Positions 50,128-60,100 of a DNA stretch of 64,000 nucleotides are shown in pieces. The position numbers were made by a program, and so were the translations under genes. The notes below the pieces were generated by a model. The model was not told the origin of the DNA and ran no database searches. It was given only the letters and a program-made list of their open reading frames with translations. Source of the DNA: a virus. Position 1 is the first letter of the stretch. Each line of letters opens with the position of its first letter. The DNA is taken from positions 124,001 through 188,000 of the IMG/VR virus record IMGVR_UViG_3300043464_001630. The stretch is one strand, 5' to 3'.

Positions 50128-53100
50128 GAACTTCTAGTACACTTCAATGATATTGTTAAACTACCAGCATTATCATTTGAAGTAACTACGAATTGTAGAT
50201 AAGAATCAGCAGGAATTGCAGTAACCCAGCCAGTCATGGTAGTTGAAGATGCCTTGGTTGTATTTACCAAAGCTGGTTGGTTTGATAATCCTGATATTAC
50301 CGTATAAGTAGGATGGCTTGCAAAATTAGAAGTTAATACTTGAACAATTGAATTTGTTGGTTGGTTTGCTAGTAAAGTCCATGATAATATTTTAGTATTA
50401 TATGGTATTTGAATATAACCGAAAGCATTTTCTTGTACTAAACTCGAACCTCCGTCAAATATAAAGTTTATTTGAGCAGGAATAGGAGTAATGTTAAAAA
50501 TATTAGATCCGTCACCATAGAAAGTTCCGCTAATATTTGGTGAACTTACAGAAGTATTGAATGTTGCTGTAGTTCCAGTTAATCCACCCGTTAATACACC
50601 ACCAGATAATCCAAGTTTTGTAATATCTATTGATGTTAATCCGGTCACGCGAGTACCGTCACCATAAAAAATTCCACTAATGCTTGGAGCACTGAGTGAA
50701 GTTGTGAAAATTGCAGTGGTTCCAGTTAACCCACCTGTTAATACTCCTCCAGCTAATGGTAGCTTACTACCGTCTATTCCAGATACACCAGTCAATCTGC
50801 TTCCATTTCCATAAAAAGCACCACTGAGATTAGGAGCACTAAGTGAAGTGGTAAACAATCCGACAGTTCCAGTTAATCCACCCGTTAATACACCACCAGA
50901 TAAAGCAAGTTTGCTAATATCTATTGATGTTAATCCAGTCACGCGAGTACCGTCACCATAAAAAATTCCACTAATACTAGGAGCACTGAGTGAAGTTGTG
51001 AAAATTGCAGTGGTTCCGGTCAGACCTCCTGTTAATACTCCACCAGCTAATGGTAGTTTGCTACCATCAATTCCAGACACACTAGTCAATCCACTTCCGT
51101 TTCCATAAAAAACACCACTGAGATTAGGAGCACTGAGTGAAGTTGTAAACAATCCGACAGTTCCGGTTAATGTACCAGTTAATGCTCCACCTGATAATGG
51201 AAGTTTTGTTGGGTCTGCTGCTAATGCAATTCCTGATGTTGTTATTGATGATTTTACCCAAGTATTTGGAGCAGTACAAACATAAAAGAAAGTGGAATCG
51301 TACGCTACTTGTCCTGCTAATCCATAAGATGAACTAGTTGCGGGAGCAGATACAAACGCAACGTTCGTAGTTCTGGCACTATTAGCACCAGAAGTAGTAA
51401 GATACATGAAATTACCATCCCATTCTACAGAATTCTGAACTGGTGTGGTTAATAACGTACCTGCTTGGAATCTTAAAGGTGCTGTAGTTGTGCTTCCAAC
51501 TGCTAAAGTTTGTGTGCTTGTAAATGTATTTGCGAATAATACTGCGTTTGTATTGCCTCTTGCATAAGCTTGAGTTATTGTCAAAGCCGTAGTTCCCACT
51601 ACAATATCAGAAGTTCCTCCACCAGTCGAAGTATTACATGCGTAAATAAATCCATGCGAAGAAGTTCCTTTTGAAACACTGAACATTGTACCGTTACGTA
51701 CAGTTCCTTTATAAAAAGAAGGACGTTCTAATACTGCTTGTATTCCGACTCCTCCGACATTTATTACTTTCCAAGGTCCATTTTGTGCTTGATTGGTTTG
51801 CGAAACAAATAAAATAATATCTCCTACAGATGGAGTAACACCTTCTACCACAGCTAATGCACCCGGATTGGTATATGTAAATACATCAGATACTACACTT
51901 CCTGCTTGATTGGTAGGGTTTCTTAATGTTACGAAATAATGAGGAACATTCGTTCCGTTAGAAACATCTCCATAAAATGTTCCGCTAATACTTTGAGCAC
52001 TAATATTATTAAATAATGCACTAGTACCAGTTACTCCACCAGTTAATGTTCCACCACTTAATGGTAATTTATTAAAATCTGTTGCTAATATATTTGTTAA
52101 TCCAGTTCCATCACCAAAGAAAGAACCGCTAAGATTTGGTGCGCTTAATGAAGTTGTGAATAATCCTACAGTTCCTGTTAATGATCCTGTTAAGTTTCCA
52201 CCTACTAATGGAAGTTTTGAGACGTCTATTCCAGAAACGCCAGTTAGTCCGCTTCCATTACCAAAGAAAGATCCACTAATACTAGCAGAACTTAATGAAG
52301 TTGTGAATAATCCTACAGTTCCTGTTAAGGAACCAGTTAATATTCCTCCACTTAATGGGAGTTTACTGGAATCCGTTCCTACTATATTCGTTAAAAGGCT
52401 ACCGTCTCCACGGAATTTATCTGCCCAAATATCATGCTTTGCACTGATTTCACCGTTAACAGTTAATTCTTTATTTGGTTCGGATTCTCTAACACCAACT
52501 CTACCATCATTGCCAATGTGGAAAACTTCACCATAATCTTGATCATAAAACGAAGCAATATCATATGCGCCACTTGTTTGGAAAACGTATAAGGCAGGTC
52601 CAGCACCATAATTAATAACACTTAATGCACTTGTAGTGGTGAATACAGTGTTCACAAACGTAGCACTACTTAATGCGGTTAATGCCCCATTAATAATTAA
52701 ATTTCCGTCTATTCTACCACCAGTTAATGCAAGTTTTGAACTATCAATTCCAATTAGATTAGTCAAACCACTTCCATCACCATAAAATGTTCCACTTAAA
52801 TTTGGAGCACTTAATGATGTAGTAAATAATCCTTCAGTTCCTGTTAATGATCCAGTTAATACACCTCCTGCTAATGAAAGTTTACTTCCGTCTATTCCAG
52901 AAACACCCGTTAACCTGCTACCATCTCCATAAAATGATCCACTTAAACTAGGAGCACTTAGAGATATTGTAAATAACCCACTAGTACCAGTTAATCCATC
53001 TGTTAATGTTCCTCCTGATAAAGGTAATTTTCCATTATCAATTCCAATTAGATTAGTTAAACCACTACCATCTCCGTAAAATGATCCACTTAAACTAGGA

Positions 53101-54101
53101 GCACTTAATGAAATAGTAAACAATCCTTCGGTTCCTGTTAGTGCTCCTGTAAGTTCACCACCAGATAATTGCAATGCATCAGAATTAATACCAACAATAC
53201 CACTCAATCCACTTCCATCTCCATAAAAAGTTCCGCTTATATTAGGAGCACTCAATGAAACTGTAAACAAACCTTCGGTTCCTGTTAATGCTCCAGTTAA
53301 TTCTCCACCAGATAATGGCAACTTATCATTACTCGTAATAGCAATACCACTTAAATTACTTCCGTCACCATAAAATGTTCCACTTAAACTAGGAGCACTT
53401 AATGAAATAGTAAATAATCCTTCAGTTCCAGTTAATGCTCCGGTAAGTTCACCACCAGATAATGACAACTTATCATTATCAATACCAAAAATACCACTTA
53501 GTCCACTTCCATCTCCATAAAAAGTTCCGCTTATATTAGGAGCACTAAGAGATGTAGTGAATAATCCTTCTGTTCCTGTTAATCCTCCTGTTAGTACACC
53601 ACCAGCTAGTGGTAACTTATCAATATCGATACCAGAAATTCCAGACAATTTACTTCCGTCTCCGTAAAATGTTCCGCTTAAACTAGGAGCACTTAATGAA
53701 ACTGTAAATAATCCTTCGGTTCCTGTTAATGCTCCAGTTAGTTCACCGCCAGATAATGGCAATTTTGTGGTATCAGTACCGAATACTCCGGTTAAACCAC
53801 TGCCATCACCATAAAAAGTTCCACTTAAATTCGGAGCACTTAATGATATGGTAAATAATCCTTCGGTTCCTGTCAATGCTCCAGTTAATTCTCCACCAGA
53901 TAATGGTAATTTTGTAATATCCGTTCCAAATACTTGAGTTAATTGGCTACCAATTCCGATAAATTCATAAGCTGTTACATTTTGCGTAAACAATCCTTCG
54001 GTAGCTGACAAAAGATTATGAGAATAAACATTATCCCAATACGAATCTTTACCAGATGTAGTTCCTGAAATATTTTCGGAAGGTGCTAAAAAGCGAGACA
54101 T
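50124..54101 (-). CDS. long tail fibre with 16 copies of a 49-residue repeat
   Basis: 1325 residues from ATG 54101. An upstream in-frame TTG at 54116 is less likely because TAAATA ends 5 bases before 54101. Sixteen copies of a ~49-residue unit are present (KLPLSGGELTGALTGTEGLF, then T-SLSAPxLSGTFYGDGSGL). Two interruptions occur: a GIGTxEPNKELTV-type domain with ALSVINYGAGPALYVFQTSG, and at ~720-880 a compact domain (YFVTLRNPTNQAGSVVSDVF; GPWKVINVGGVGIQAVLERP) perhaps for receptor contact. The C-terminal ~100 residues are a beta tip. It converges on the interrupted gene. Confidence 0.75.
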   Translation of the reverse strand: MSRFLAPSENISGTTSGKDSYWDNVYSHNLLSATEGLFTQNVTAYEFIGIGSQLTQVFGTDITKLPLSGGELTGALTGTEGLFTISLSAPNLSGTFYGDGSGLTGVFGTDTTKLPLSGGELTGALTGTEGLFTVSLSAPSLSGTFYGDGSKLSGISGIDIDKLPLAGGVLTGGLTGTEGLFTTSLSAPNISGTFYGDGSGLSGIFGIDNDKLSLSGGELTGALTGTEGLFTISLSAPSLSGTFYGDGSNLSGIAITSNDKLPLSGGELTGALTGTEGLFTVSLSAPNISGTFYGDGSGLSGIVGINSDALQLSGGELTGALTGTEGLFTISLSAPSLSGSFYGDGSGLTNLIGIDNGKLPLSGGTLTDGLTGTSGLFTISLSAPSLSGSFYGDGSRLTGVSGIDGSKLSLAGGVLTGSLTGTEGLFTTSLSAPNLSGTFYGDGSGLTNLIGIDSSKLALTGGRIDGNLIINGALTALSSATFVNTVFTTTSALSVINYGAGPALYVFQTSGAYDIASFYDQDYGEVFHIGNDGRVGVRESEPNKELTVNGEISAKHDIWADKFRGDGSLLTNIVGTDSSKLPLSGGILTGSLTGTVGLFTTSLSSASISGSFFGNGSGLTGVSGIDVSKLPLVGGNLTGSLTGTVGLFTTSLSAPNLSGSFFGDGTGLTNILATDFNKLPLSGGTLTGGVTGTSALFNNISAQSISGTFYGDVSNGTNVPHYFVTLRNPTNQAGSVVSDVFTYTNPGALAVVEGVTPSVGDIILFVSQTNQAQNGPWKVINVGGVGIQAVLERPSFYKGTVRNGTMFSVSKGTSSHGFIYACNTSTGGGTSDIVVGTTALTITQAYARGNTNAVLFANTFTSTQTLAVGSTTTAPLRFQAGTLLTTPVQNSVEWDGNFMYLTTSGANSARTTNVAFVSAPATSSSYGLAGQVAYDSTFFYVCTAPNTWVKSSITTSGIALAADPTKLPLSGGALTGTLTGTVGLFTTSLSAPNLSGVFYGNGSGLTSVSGIDGSKLPLAGGVLTGGLTGTTAIFTTSLSAPSISGIFYGDGTRVTGLTSIDISKLALSGGVLTGGLTGTVGLFTTSLSAPNLSGAFYGNGSRLTGVSGIDGSKLPLAGGVLTGGLTGTTAIFTTSLSAPSISGIFYGDGTRVTGLTSIDITKLGLSGGVLTGGLTGTTATFNTSVSSPNISGTFYGDGSNIFNITPIPAQINFIFDGGSSLVQENAFGYIQIPYNTKILSWTLLANQPTNSIVQVLTSNFASHPTYTVISGLSNQPALVNTTKASSTTMTGWVTAIPADSYLQFVVTSNDNAGSLTISLKCTRSS
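50560..54000 (-). repeat. array of 147-bp (49-residue) fibre repeats, broken by two domains
   Basis: Repeat unit core SGGxLTGxLTGTxGLFTxSLSAPxLSGxFYGDGSxLTG. In the 3' part of the gene two units form a 294-bp duplication (CCGGTCACGCGAG at 50641 and CCAGTCACGCGAG at 50935 mark the same point), nearly identical over their length. This indicates recent recombination. Confidence 0.85.
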
Positions 54102-54106
54102 AAAAT

Positions 54107-54112
54107 TATTTA
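54107..54112 (-). promoter_or_regulatory. late-type TAAATA before the long repeat fibre
   Basis: Five bases to ATG 54101; argues against the upstream TTG at 54116. Confidence 0.6.
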
Positions 54113-54157
54113 TCAAATCTTAAATGATTAACTCATTTGAATTTGTGATTTTCGGAT

Positions 54158-54832
54158 TTATCCCACAACTATAATTTTATATGCAGTCAGACCGGGTACT
54201 TCTGAAAATTCTACTGTAATTTCATTAAAATTAGTATATGTAACTAATGGATAAACAACTTCAAAAGTATTTGTATTAATAACAGTACTCACTACGTCTT
54301 GAACGTCAAGATCATGATTGATGGTATACACAGTGTCGGTATCATTTCCAAATGCAGAAACAAATTTAGTAACATTACGATCTCCGAAAATTCTTCCAGT
54401 TGCTGAAATATCACCAATAACTGTTAATTTTTTATTTGGTTCTTTGGTTCCAATCCCCACAAATCCGGGTCTGGAAGAATTTCCATCTACCCAAAGTGCG
54501 ATATTAGAATCATCATAAAAAGCGGCAATTGCTTCTTCTCCGATCTGTACTCCCACCACTGCGGGACCAGTCCCCATATTGACCACACTCAATGCACTTG
54601 ATGTGGTGAACGTGGTATTAACAAAATTAGAACTCCCCGCAACAGTTAATGTTCCTGTAATATAAGTATCTCCAGAAACATATAGTGTTTTAGTAGGATC
54701 TGGATTCATCGTTGAACTCAAGACACCCAAGGCTAAATTATTAGCCATCAAATTATCAGTTACATATACATCTCCAGAAGCCGTTAGAGAATTATAAACT
54801 ACTACATCTTGAAGAATTCTTAAATTTGACAT
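54158..54832 (-). CDS. fibre-associated protein sharing modules with the long fibre
   Basis: 224 residues. The N-terminal part (LTASGDVYVTDNLMANNLAL) is a stalk type. The middle (FTTSSALSVVNMGTGPAVVG ... GFVGIGTKEPNKKLTVIGDI) closely parallels the interrupting domain of the 1325-residue fibre (FTTTSALSVINYGAGPALYV ... EPNKELTVNGEI). The C-terminal ~65 residues (YTINHDLDVQDVVSTVINTN ... GLTAYKIIVVG) are the tip domain also found in the next two genes. TAAATA lies 9 bases before the ATG. Confidence 0.65.
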   Translation of the reverse strand: MSNLRILQDVVVYNSLTASGDVYVTDNLMANNLALGVLSSTMNPDPTKTLYVSGDTYITGTLTVAGSSNFVNTTFTTSSALSVVNMGTGPAVVGVQIGEEAIAAFYDDSNIALWVDGNSSRPGFVGIGTKEPNKKLTVIGDISATGRIFGDRNVTKFVSAFGNDTDTVYTINHDLDVQDVVSTVINTNTFEVVYPLVTYTNFNEITVEFSEVPGLTAYKIIVVG

Positions 54833-54841
54833 ATATCTTAT

Positions 54842-54847
54842 TATTTA
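54842..54847 (-). promoter_or_regulatory. late-type TAAATA before the 224-residue gene
   Basis: Nine bases to the ATG, the longest spacing in the set. Confidence 0.45.
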
Positions 54848-54858
54848 ATGCTTTTAGC

Positions 54859-55794
54859 TTATGCGAACATAACCACTTTATAATCTTGTCCAACTGTTAA
54901 GTTATTTGGAAATTGTATGGTGGTATTATTCGAATCTACATTCTTAGATGAAACAAACACTAATTCATCAGTTGTTATATCATATACACTAATAATAATG
55001 TTTTTTGTGTTTAAATTGTGATTGAGATGATAAGTTCTTGTCATATTATCACCTAATATATCAAATGTTAATTTAGAAACTAGTTCTCTTCCTTGGGTAT
55101 CTGTGATTTCGTTAGCTACAACAGTTTGTGTTACGGTAAGATTTCCGTCCATTGTACCACCATTGGCATATTGAACGGCATTTGTACCGCCACCACTTTC
55201 AGCAAAACGTAGACTTTCTCTACGAGCAATTTTTTCTGCTATTTCTATAAAACTTTTTTTGAAATTACTAGTATATGCTTCGAAAAATTTCTCTATTTTC
55301 TTGTCGCTTCTGTCGGTTAATAGTAGTTCGTGAAATAATTCTTCGGTGTTTTCTTTAATTAGTTTTTTAATTAATCCGTTTTTAGATTCTTTTTGTATTA
55401 ATTTTTTGAGTTCGGTTTTTGTTGGATTTTCCGCTGGTTTGTTTGTTGATAATTGTTCTTTAACTACTGTTCTTTTGTTAATTACTGGAGTTTTATTCTC
55501 AATGATAGCTGAATTTCTTCGGTTTAAACTATTTTGATTTATTTTAACTACGTTTTCTTTTGTTAATTGAAACTTTACATTTTTAAAAACTGTATTATTA
55601 ATTGTTACGTCTAATTCCACAACAGGAAGCCCGTTCTTTTCTTCTTTTTTCTCTTTTATTATTTGATATTGAGGGGTTTTAATTTCAAAAACATCAAAAT
55701 ACACTTCATCTATAGAATCAAATCCCAACATATTCACTCCTTCATAAGTGAATTGGCAATTATTAATCTCTTGACCTTCTAAAGATACTTTCAT
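54859..55794 (-). CDS. virion protein with Lys/Glu-rich N-part and fibre tip domain, copy 1
   Basis: 311 residues. An N-terminal ~90-residue beta domain (LEGQEINNCQFTYEGVNMLG) is followed by a charged helical region (~100-200). Next comes the conserved stretch ESGGGTNAVQYANGGTMDGN (LTVTQ), then a tip domain (YHLNHNLNTKNIIISVYDIT ... NLTVGQDYKVVMFA). The neighbour at 55831 has the same SGGGTNAVQYANGGTM and tip. TAAATA lies 7 bases before the ATG. Possibly a head or tail decoration; the function is unknown. Confidence 0.6.
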   Translation of the reverse strand: MKVSLEGQEINNCQFTYEGVNMLGFDSIDEVYFDVFEIKTPQYQIIKEKKEEKNGLPVVELDVTINNTVFKNVKFQLTKENVVKINQNSLNRRNSAIIENKTPVINKRTVVKEQLSTNKPAENPTKTELKKLIQKESKNGLIKKLIKENTEELFHELLLTDRSDKKIEKFFEAYTSNFKKSFIEIAEKIARRESLRFAESGGGTNAVQYANGGTMDGNLTVTQTVVANEITDTQGRELVSKLTFDILGDNMTRTYHLNHNLNTKNIIISVYDITTDELVFVSSKNVDSNNTTIQFPNNLTVGQDYKVVMFA

Positions 55795-55801
55795 TTAAAA
55801 C

Positions 55802-55807
55802 TATTTA
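55802..55807 (-). promoter_or_regulatory. late-type TAAATA before fibre-tip copy 1
   Basis: CTAAATA, seven bases to the ATG. Confidence 0.5.
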
Positions 55808-55830
55808 GGCAAAATAAGAGAAAAAACCAC

Positions 55831-56841
55831 TTAACAAAATAAAATTACTCTGTAATTCTCTTCTACTCGTAGATCATTTGGAAATGTTATTCGAGTATTA
55901 TTAAGATCTATATTAGTACTGGAAACAAACACCAATTGATAATTACTCATATCATAAACATTTATTAAAATGTCTCTTGTGTTGAAATCGTGAGTAAGTG
56001 TGAATGTATTATTAGAACCATTTCCCAATACATCGAAAGTTTTTTTATGAACTAATTGTCTACCTGTGGTATCTATTACAGTTTCGGCAACTATTTGATT
56101 GGTTACGGTTAAATTTCCGTTCATTGTGCCTCCGTTGGCATATTGCACGGCATTTGTACCGCCTCCACTTTCCATTGCTCTTGCAAATTGAGTATTTTTT
56201 ACTTTTTCAATAATTTGATTGAATTCTTTCTTCATTGCATCAGCATGATAGTTAAAGAATTTCTTAACTCTTGGATCGTCTTTTTTCTTTTCTAATAAAT
56301 CAAAAAATTTAGTATCTTCTTGTGTTTCTTCTGCATCTTCTTGTATTTTTTCGTTAGTAGAAGATTTAATATTATCTATATATTTTTCAGTATTTTCTTT
56401 TTCTGGAATTTCTGGTGCTTTTTGAACTTTATCAAAAACTTTAGGTGCTATACTGACTGAAGTTTCTTTGGGTTCTTCGAGATTTGTCTTTTTAACAGAA
56501 TTTGGTTTTTTACTGACTGGTAAAGATACTGGTTTTTGATAAGAAATTGATTTTTTTGGTTTATTTTGGGTGCTTGTAAAATTTTCTTCAAATTCTTCGG
56601 AAGAAATGTGATCAAGTGGAACTAATTTATTTGTGTTTTCTAAAATAATGAACTTTTTGTTATTTACTTTGATAACTTCTTTGTTTTTCCAATATCCAAT
56701 CTTTTCTGATACTAATAAATTAGATCCTTTACTAATATAATATTTTCCATCTAATAGTTTGTAACTATAACTATCATCTTTGTTTTTATTTTCTTTAAAA
56801 AGCAATGTTTTTGCTAAATGCTTTGCAAGAATGTCATCCAT
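55831..56841 (-). CDS. virion protein with charged N-part and fibre tip domain, copy 2
   Basis: 336 residues. The N-terminus is different from copy 1 (DDILAKHLAKTLLFKENKNK; GKYYISKGSNLLVSEKIGYW). A long Lys/Glu/Pro-rich region (~95-200) follows, then ESGGGTNAVQYANGGTMNGN, a short stalk and the tip domain (FTLTHDFNTRDILINVYDMS ... DLRVEENYRVILFC). A duplicated C-terminal half with a swapped N-terminus explains the pair. TAAATA ends 5 bases before the ATG, just downstream of a terminator. Confidence 0.6.
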   Translation of the reverse strand: MDDILAKHLAKTLLFKENKNKDDSYSYKLLDGKYYISKGSNLLVSEKIGYWKNKEVIKVNNKKFIILENTNKLVPLDHISSEEFEENFTSTQNKPKKSISYQKPVSLPVSKKPNSVKKTNLEEPKETSVSIAPKVFDKVQKAPEIPEKENTEKYIDNIKSSTNEKIQEDAEETQEDTKFFDLLEKKKDDPRVKKFFNYHADAMKKEFNQIIEKVKNTQFARAMESGGGTNAVQYANGGTMNGNLTVTNQIVAETVIDTTGRQLVHKKTFDVLGNGSNNTFTLTHDFNTRDILINVYDMSNYQLVFVSSTNIDLNNTRITFPNDLRVEENYRVILFC

Positions 56842-56846
56842 CTTAG

Positions 56847-56852
56847 TATTTA
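56847..56852 (-). promoter_or_regulatory. late-type TAAATA before fibre-tip copy 2
   Basis: Five bases to the ATG; follows a terminator. Confidence 0.6.
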
Positions 56853-56864
56853 ATAAAAATAAAA

Positions 56865-56902
56865 AAATTATCTCCTACCAGCGAACCAGTAGGAGATAAT
56901 TA
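56865..56902 (-). terminator. intrinsic terminator downstream of the 63-residue gene
   Basis: Twelve-base stem ATTATCTCCTAC (56867-56878) / GTAGGAGATAAT (56889-56900) with a 10-base loop. Reading the minus strand, the stem is followed by a T-rich run. It ends the fibre transcript from the right and precedes the TAAATA motif of the next gene. Confidence 0.8.
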
Positions 56903-56927
56903 GGTTTAGGTTTTGTTTGTTTGGTTT

Positions 56928-57119
56928 TTAGAAACCAATAAGCACTGCGAAGTTTCTTGCTTTACCTATTATTAATGCATCTAATAAGAAACCTTCGGGG
57001 CTTCCGTTGTACCAATAATTCAGAGCACCTATAGGAGCTTCGGGAGTACTTTTAATCAAGGTGGTTGATACACCTTCATACCAATAAGTTAATTTTCCGT
57101 TGGGATTTTGATTAGCCAT
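56928..57119 (-). CDS. small protein with two GxLxYWYxG repeats
   Basis: 63 residues. Two units 'NGKLTYWYEGVSTTLI' and 'IGALNYWYNGSPEGFL', followed by LLDALIIGKARNFAVLIGF. It begins 13 bases after the end of the giant fibre gene and precedes a strong terminator, so it is probably a short appended tail part or accessory of that fibre. No TAAATA precedes it. The family is not recognised. Confidence 0.55.
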   Translation of the reverse strand: MANQNPNGKLTYWYEGVSTTLIKSTPEAPIGALNYWYNGSPEGFLLDALIIGKARNFAVLIGF

Positions 57120-57132
57120 AATTTTTTATTTT

Positions 57133-60100
57133 TTAGGTCGCTGACCAGTTGTCGATGTTTATCCATCCTGTTGTTCCGTCACAATCTACATAGAATTCAA
57201 GAACACCAGTATCAGTTACTGCTGGAGAAACACCAGAAAGTTTCAAGAAAATTTCCGATGTAGTATCTAATTGATCCACCACAATGTCTGATGCTATTCC
57301 CATTGTTGCGTTACGTTTCAATATTAAACGAGGAGATGTGCCGTTATAAGCAACACCATTATTAGCTACTGAGGATTTTCTCATATAAACACTAATTCTA
57401 GTGGATTGTCCTGCACTTAGTGCTACGAATTTACTTCCACTGCGAAGTTTTAATGTAGTACTTTGTGGAGTTAAACGTTCAGAAGGTGCATTAGCTGCGC
57501 TGATGTTTCCAGTTAAGGTTGAATCAACAGCACGGTTACCAGCAGCAAGATAAGTTACGTTATAACCACTAGCATTATTCATGTTGGTGAATGCAAATCC
57601 AGTAGTTTTAAATACTTCTGGTTGATAATTAGAATTGGTTATACCAGTCCCAACTGGAAGATTGCTAACGTTTGTATTGCTGATTAGATAAGAACCTTCT
57701 ACTACATTTCTAGATGCAGTAACATTGAAGCTAGACCTTCCACTAACAGTAGAGTTGATTACATTAAATTGTGAGAATTTAGTGCTGTCTAAACTAATTC
57801 CAGATCCACTTAGTCCTCCAACAATAGCATCTTTAATTAATATTGGATAATAGTTGGTTCCAGAAAGAATGCCAATACCAGCAGATGTACTTGCAACATT
57901 ATTCATTAATGCTGTGATACCATCAATAGTGGTAGGTGCATTTCCTATGGAAGTTCTCATTCCATAGATGCCATTATTATTAAGTTGTAATGAAGAGAGA
58001 TTGCCAGATATGCAATAACCTTCAAATCCACCGCTTAGATTGTTATTAGCAACTAAACGATTGATGTTAAGAGTAACTGGAGTTAAATGGTTGATAGCAT
58101 TACCAGATAAACGGAAACCTAAAGTAGCGTTATTAGATGCAGTAATATTACTGAAAGTAGTGTTACTTACTAAACCGGGTACTGAACCATCAATGTAGAT
58201 GCCTTCTCCAATATTATGTATAGAGACGATATTAGTTAGATTTCCACATTGGCTAGCAGATAATACCAAACCGCTGTTACCGTTTCTGTAGTTAACAACG
58301 CCGGTGATATCTCCGTTTATATTTGAATTTGCAATAAGAGTTCCATTTGATCTTGCACCTATCACAGTATTGTCTGACATTGTAATTCCAGAAGAACTTA
58401 CACTTGCAAAGAATAATCCAGAGCTAGCAGAACTTAGTAAAGTATTACCAGTAACAGTCAATGCAGTCGCAGATACTGAACTTAATGATACACCATTACC
58501 ACCAGATCTAAAGAATACGTTATCTCTTAATGTTACACTTCCGATAGTAGGCTTACTACTTATGGTTGTAATATGTGTAGTACCACCAAATCCATCAGAA
58601 TTGAATGAATTACCACTTAATGTTACGAACCCATTTTGATTTACACCTACTACTAATCCTGTTTTGTTTACAGATGCAATACCAAAATTAGTGAATTGAG
58701 TATTAGTAATATTAACTTTAGCAGCATCTACAGCACGTACTGTACCGCGACTTGAAGATGAATTTCCACGAATGCTGACATTTCTGCTCAAGTTAGATAC
58801 AGTTGGTACATTTCCTAAAGATGTGACTGAAGGATGGTTAAATGCTGCACTTGCTGTGGTTCTGAATGTACTGTCACCATCAAATGATGATAGAGTCAAT
58901 ACATCAAAAGAATTAGCTTGGAAGGTGTTTGGCGTGAATACTACAGAATCACCTACTGACCAATTAGTAGAAACGGTATCTACAACGGTAAATGTTCTTG
59001 CTGAAGATAAAGAATCTGCGGTTAGATATGTATATGGTTTTTTGTATGCACCATATACATTCATATTACCGCCATTATGTGCATCAATTTGTGAATTTAA
59101 GAGTGATATATTATGTTGTACTGAGCTAGGTATTGGATTAGTTGACGTACCAATTTCTAACGTACCATCAGAAGTGATTTGTAATCCTTGAGATCCAGCT
59201 ACATTAATTGTTGTATTAGTTTGAGGGAATGTCAATTTTCCGCCATTATGTATGTAAATATTACCTTCTTCGATTGCAGATGCTGTCAATATACGTGCTT
59301 CGGAAGTTAATCCATTCAATGAACCACCTATATGTAAGTTATGTAGATTTTTAATAGTGTAAGTATTATCATAAGGATGCTTATAAAGAAATGGAGTATA
59401 ACTCAATACATTTAATGGAGATGCAGGAACAGTAAAGTCGGAAGTATATAATGCCGTATTTTTTACGATTCTAAAGTTTGAAATATTACCATTTAATCCT
59501 TCTAAGAATCCAGTATGTGGAGAAGCTCCGATATATAAATCTCTTAATGTAGAAGTAGTATTTATTGTTGTTGTTAATTTTAGAGATCCGTTTAGATATA
59601 AACGTAGACTTCCAGAAATTCTACATAAAGCTAAATGATGCCATTGATTTAATGGTACAGCTCCCCAGTTACCTACAAATGCACTATTATTATACATATC
59701 TCCCGAACCTACATTGGTTATACGACACAATAACCCATTATCGTTTCTATAATCACCATAAGAAAAGATAGTATAATAACCACCAGACGCTGTTAATCTA
59801 AACCAACATTCTACAGTAAAATCATTTGAATCTGTATTTAAATTATTTGATGGAACGGTGATATAATTAGAATTAGAGAAATATATACTACTATCAGTAC
59901 CAATACCAAATGGTGATGCTGAAGAAAGAGTTGGTGATCCAGTTTTAGTAAGCGTACCATATTCTATAAATGTGGATGGATTTTTAGTCGTGGTAGTAAT
60001 TAATCCTTTATTTACATTGCCATAACTACCCAATAAGAATGGATTACTATAAGTAGTAGTAAATCTAGTATCATATGCATCTTTCATCAAAAACACAGTA

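Noticed and set aside
54099-54116. TTG start of the long repeat fibre at 54116
   Set aside because: It would lie upstream of or within the TAAATA motif. ATG 54101 has the standard 5-base spacing.
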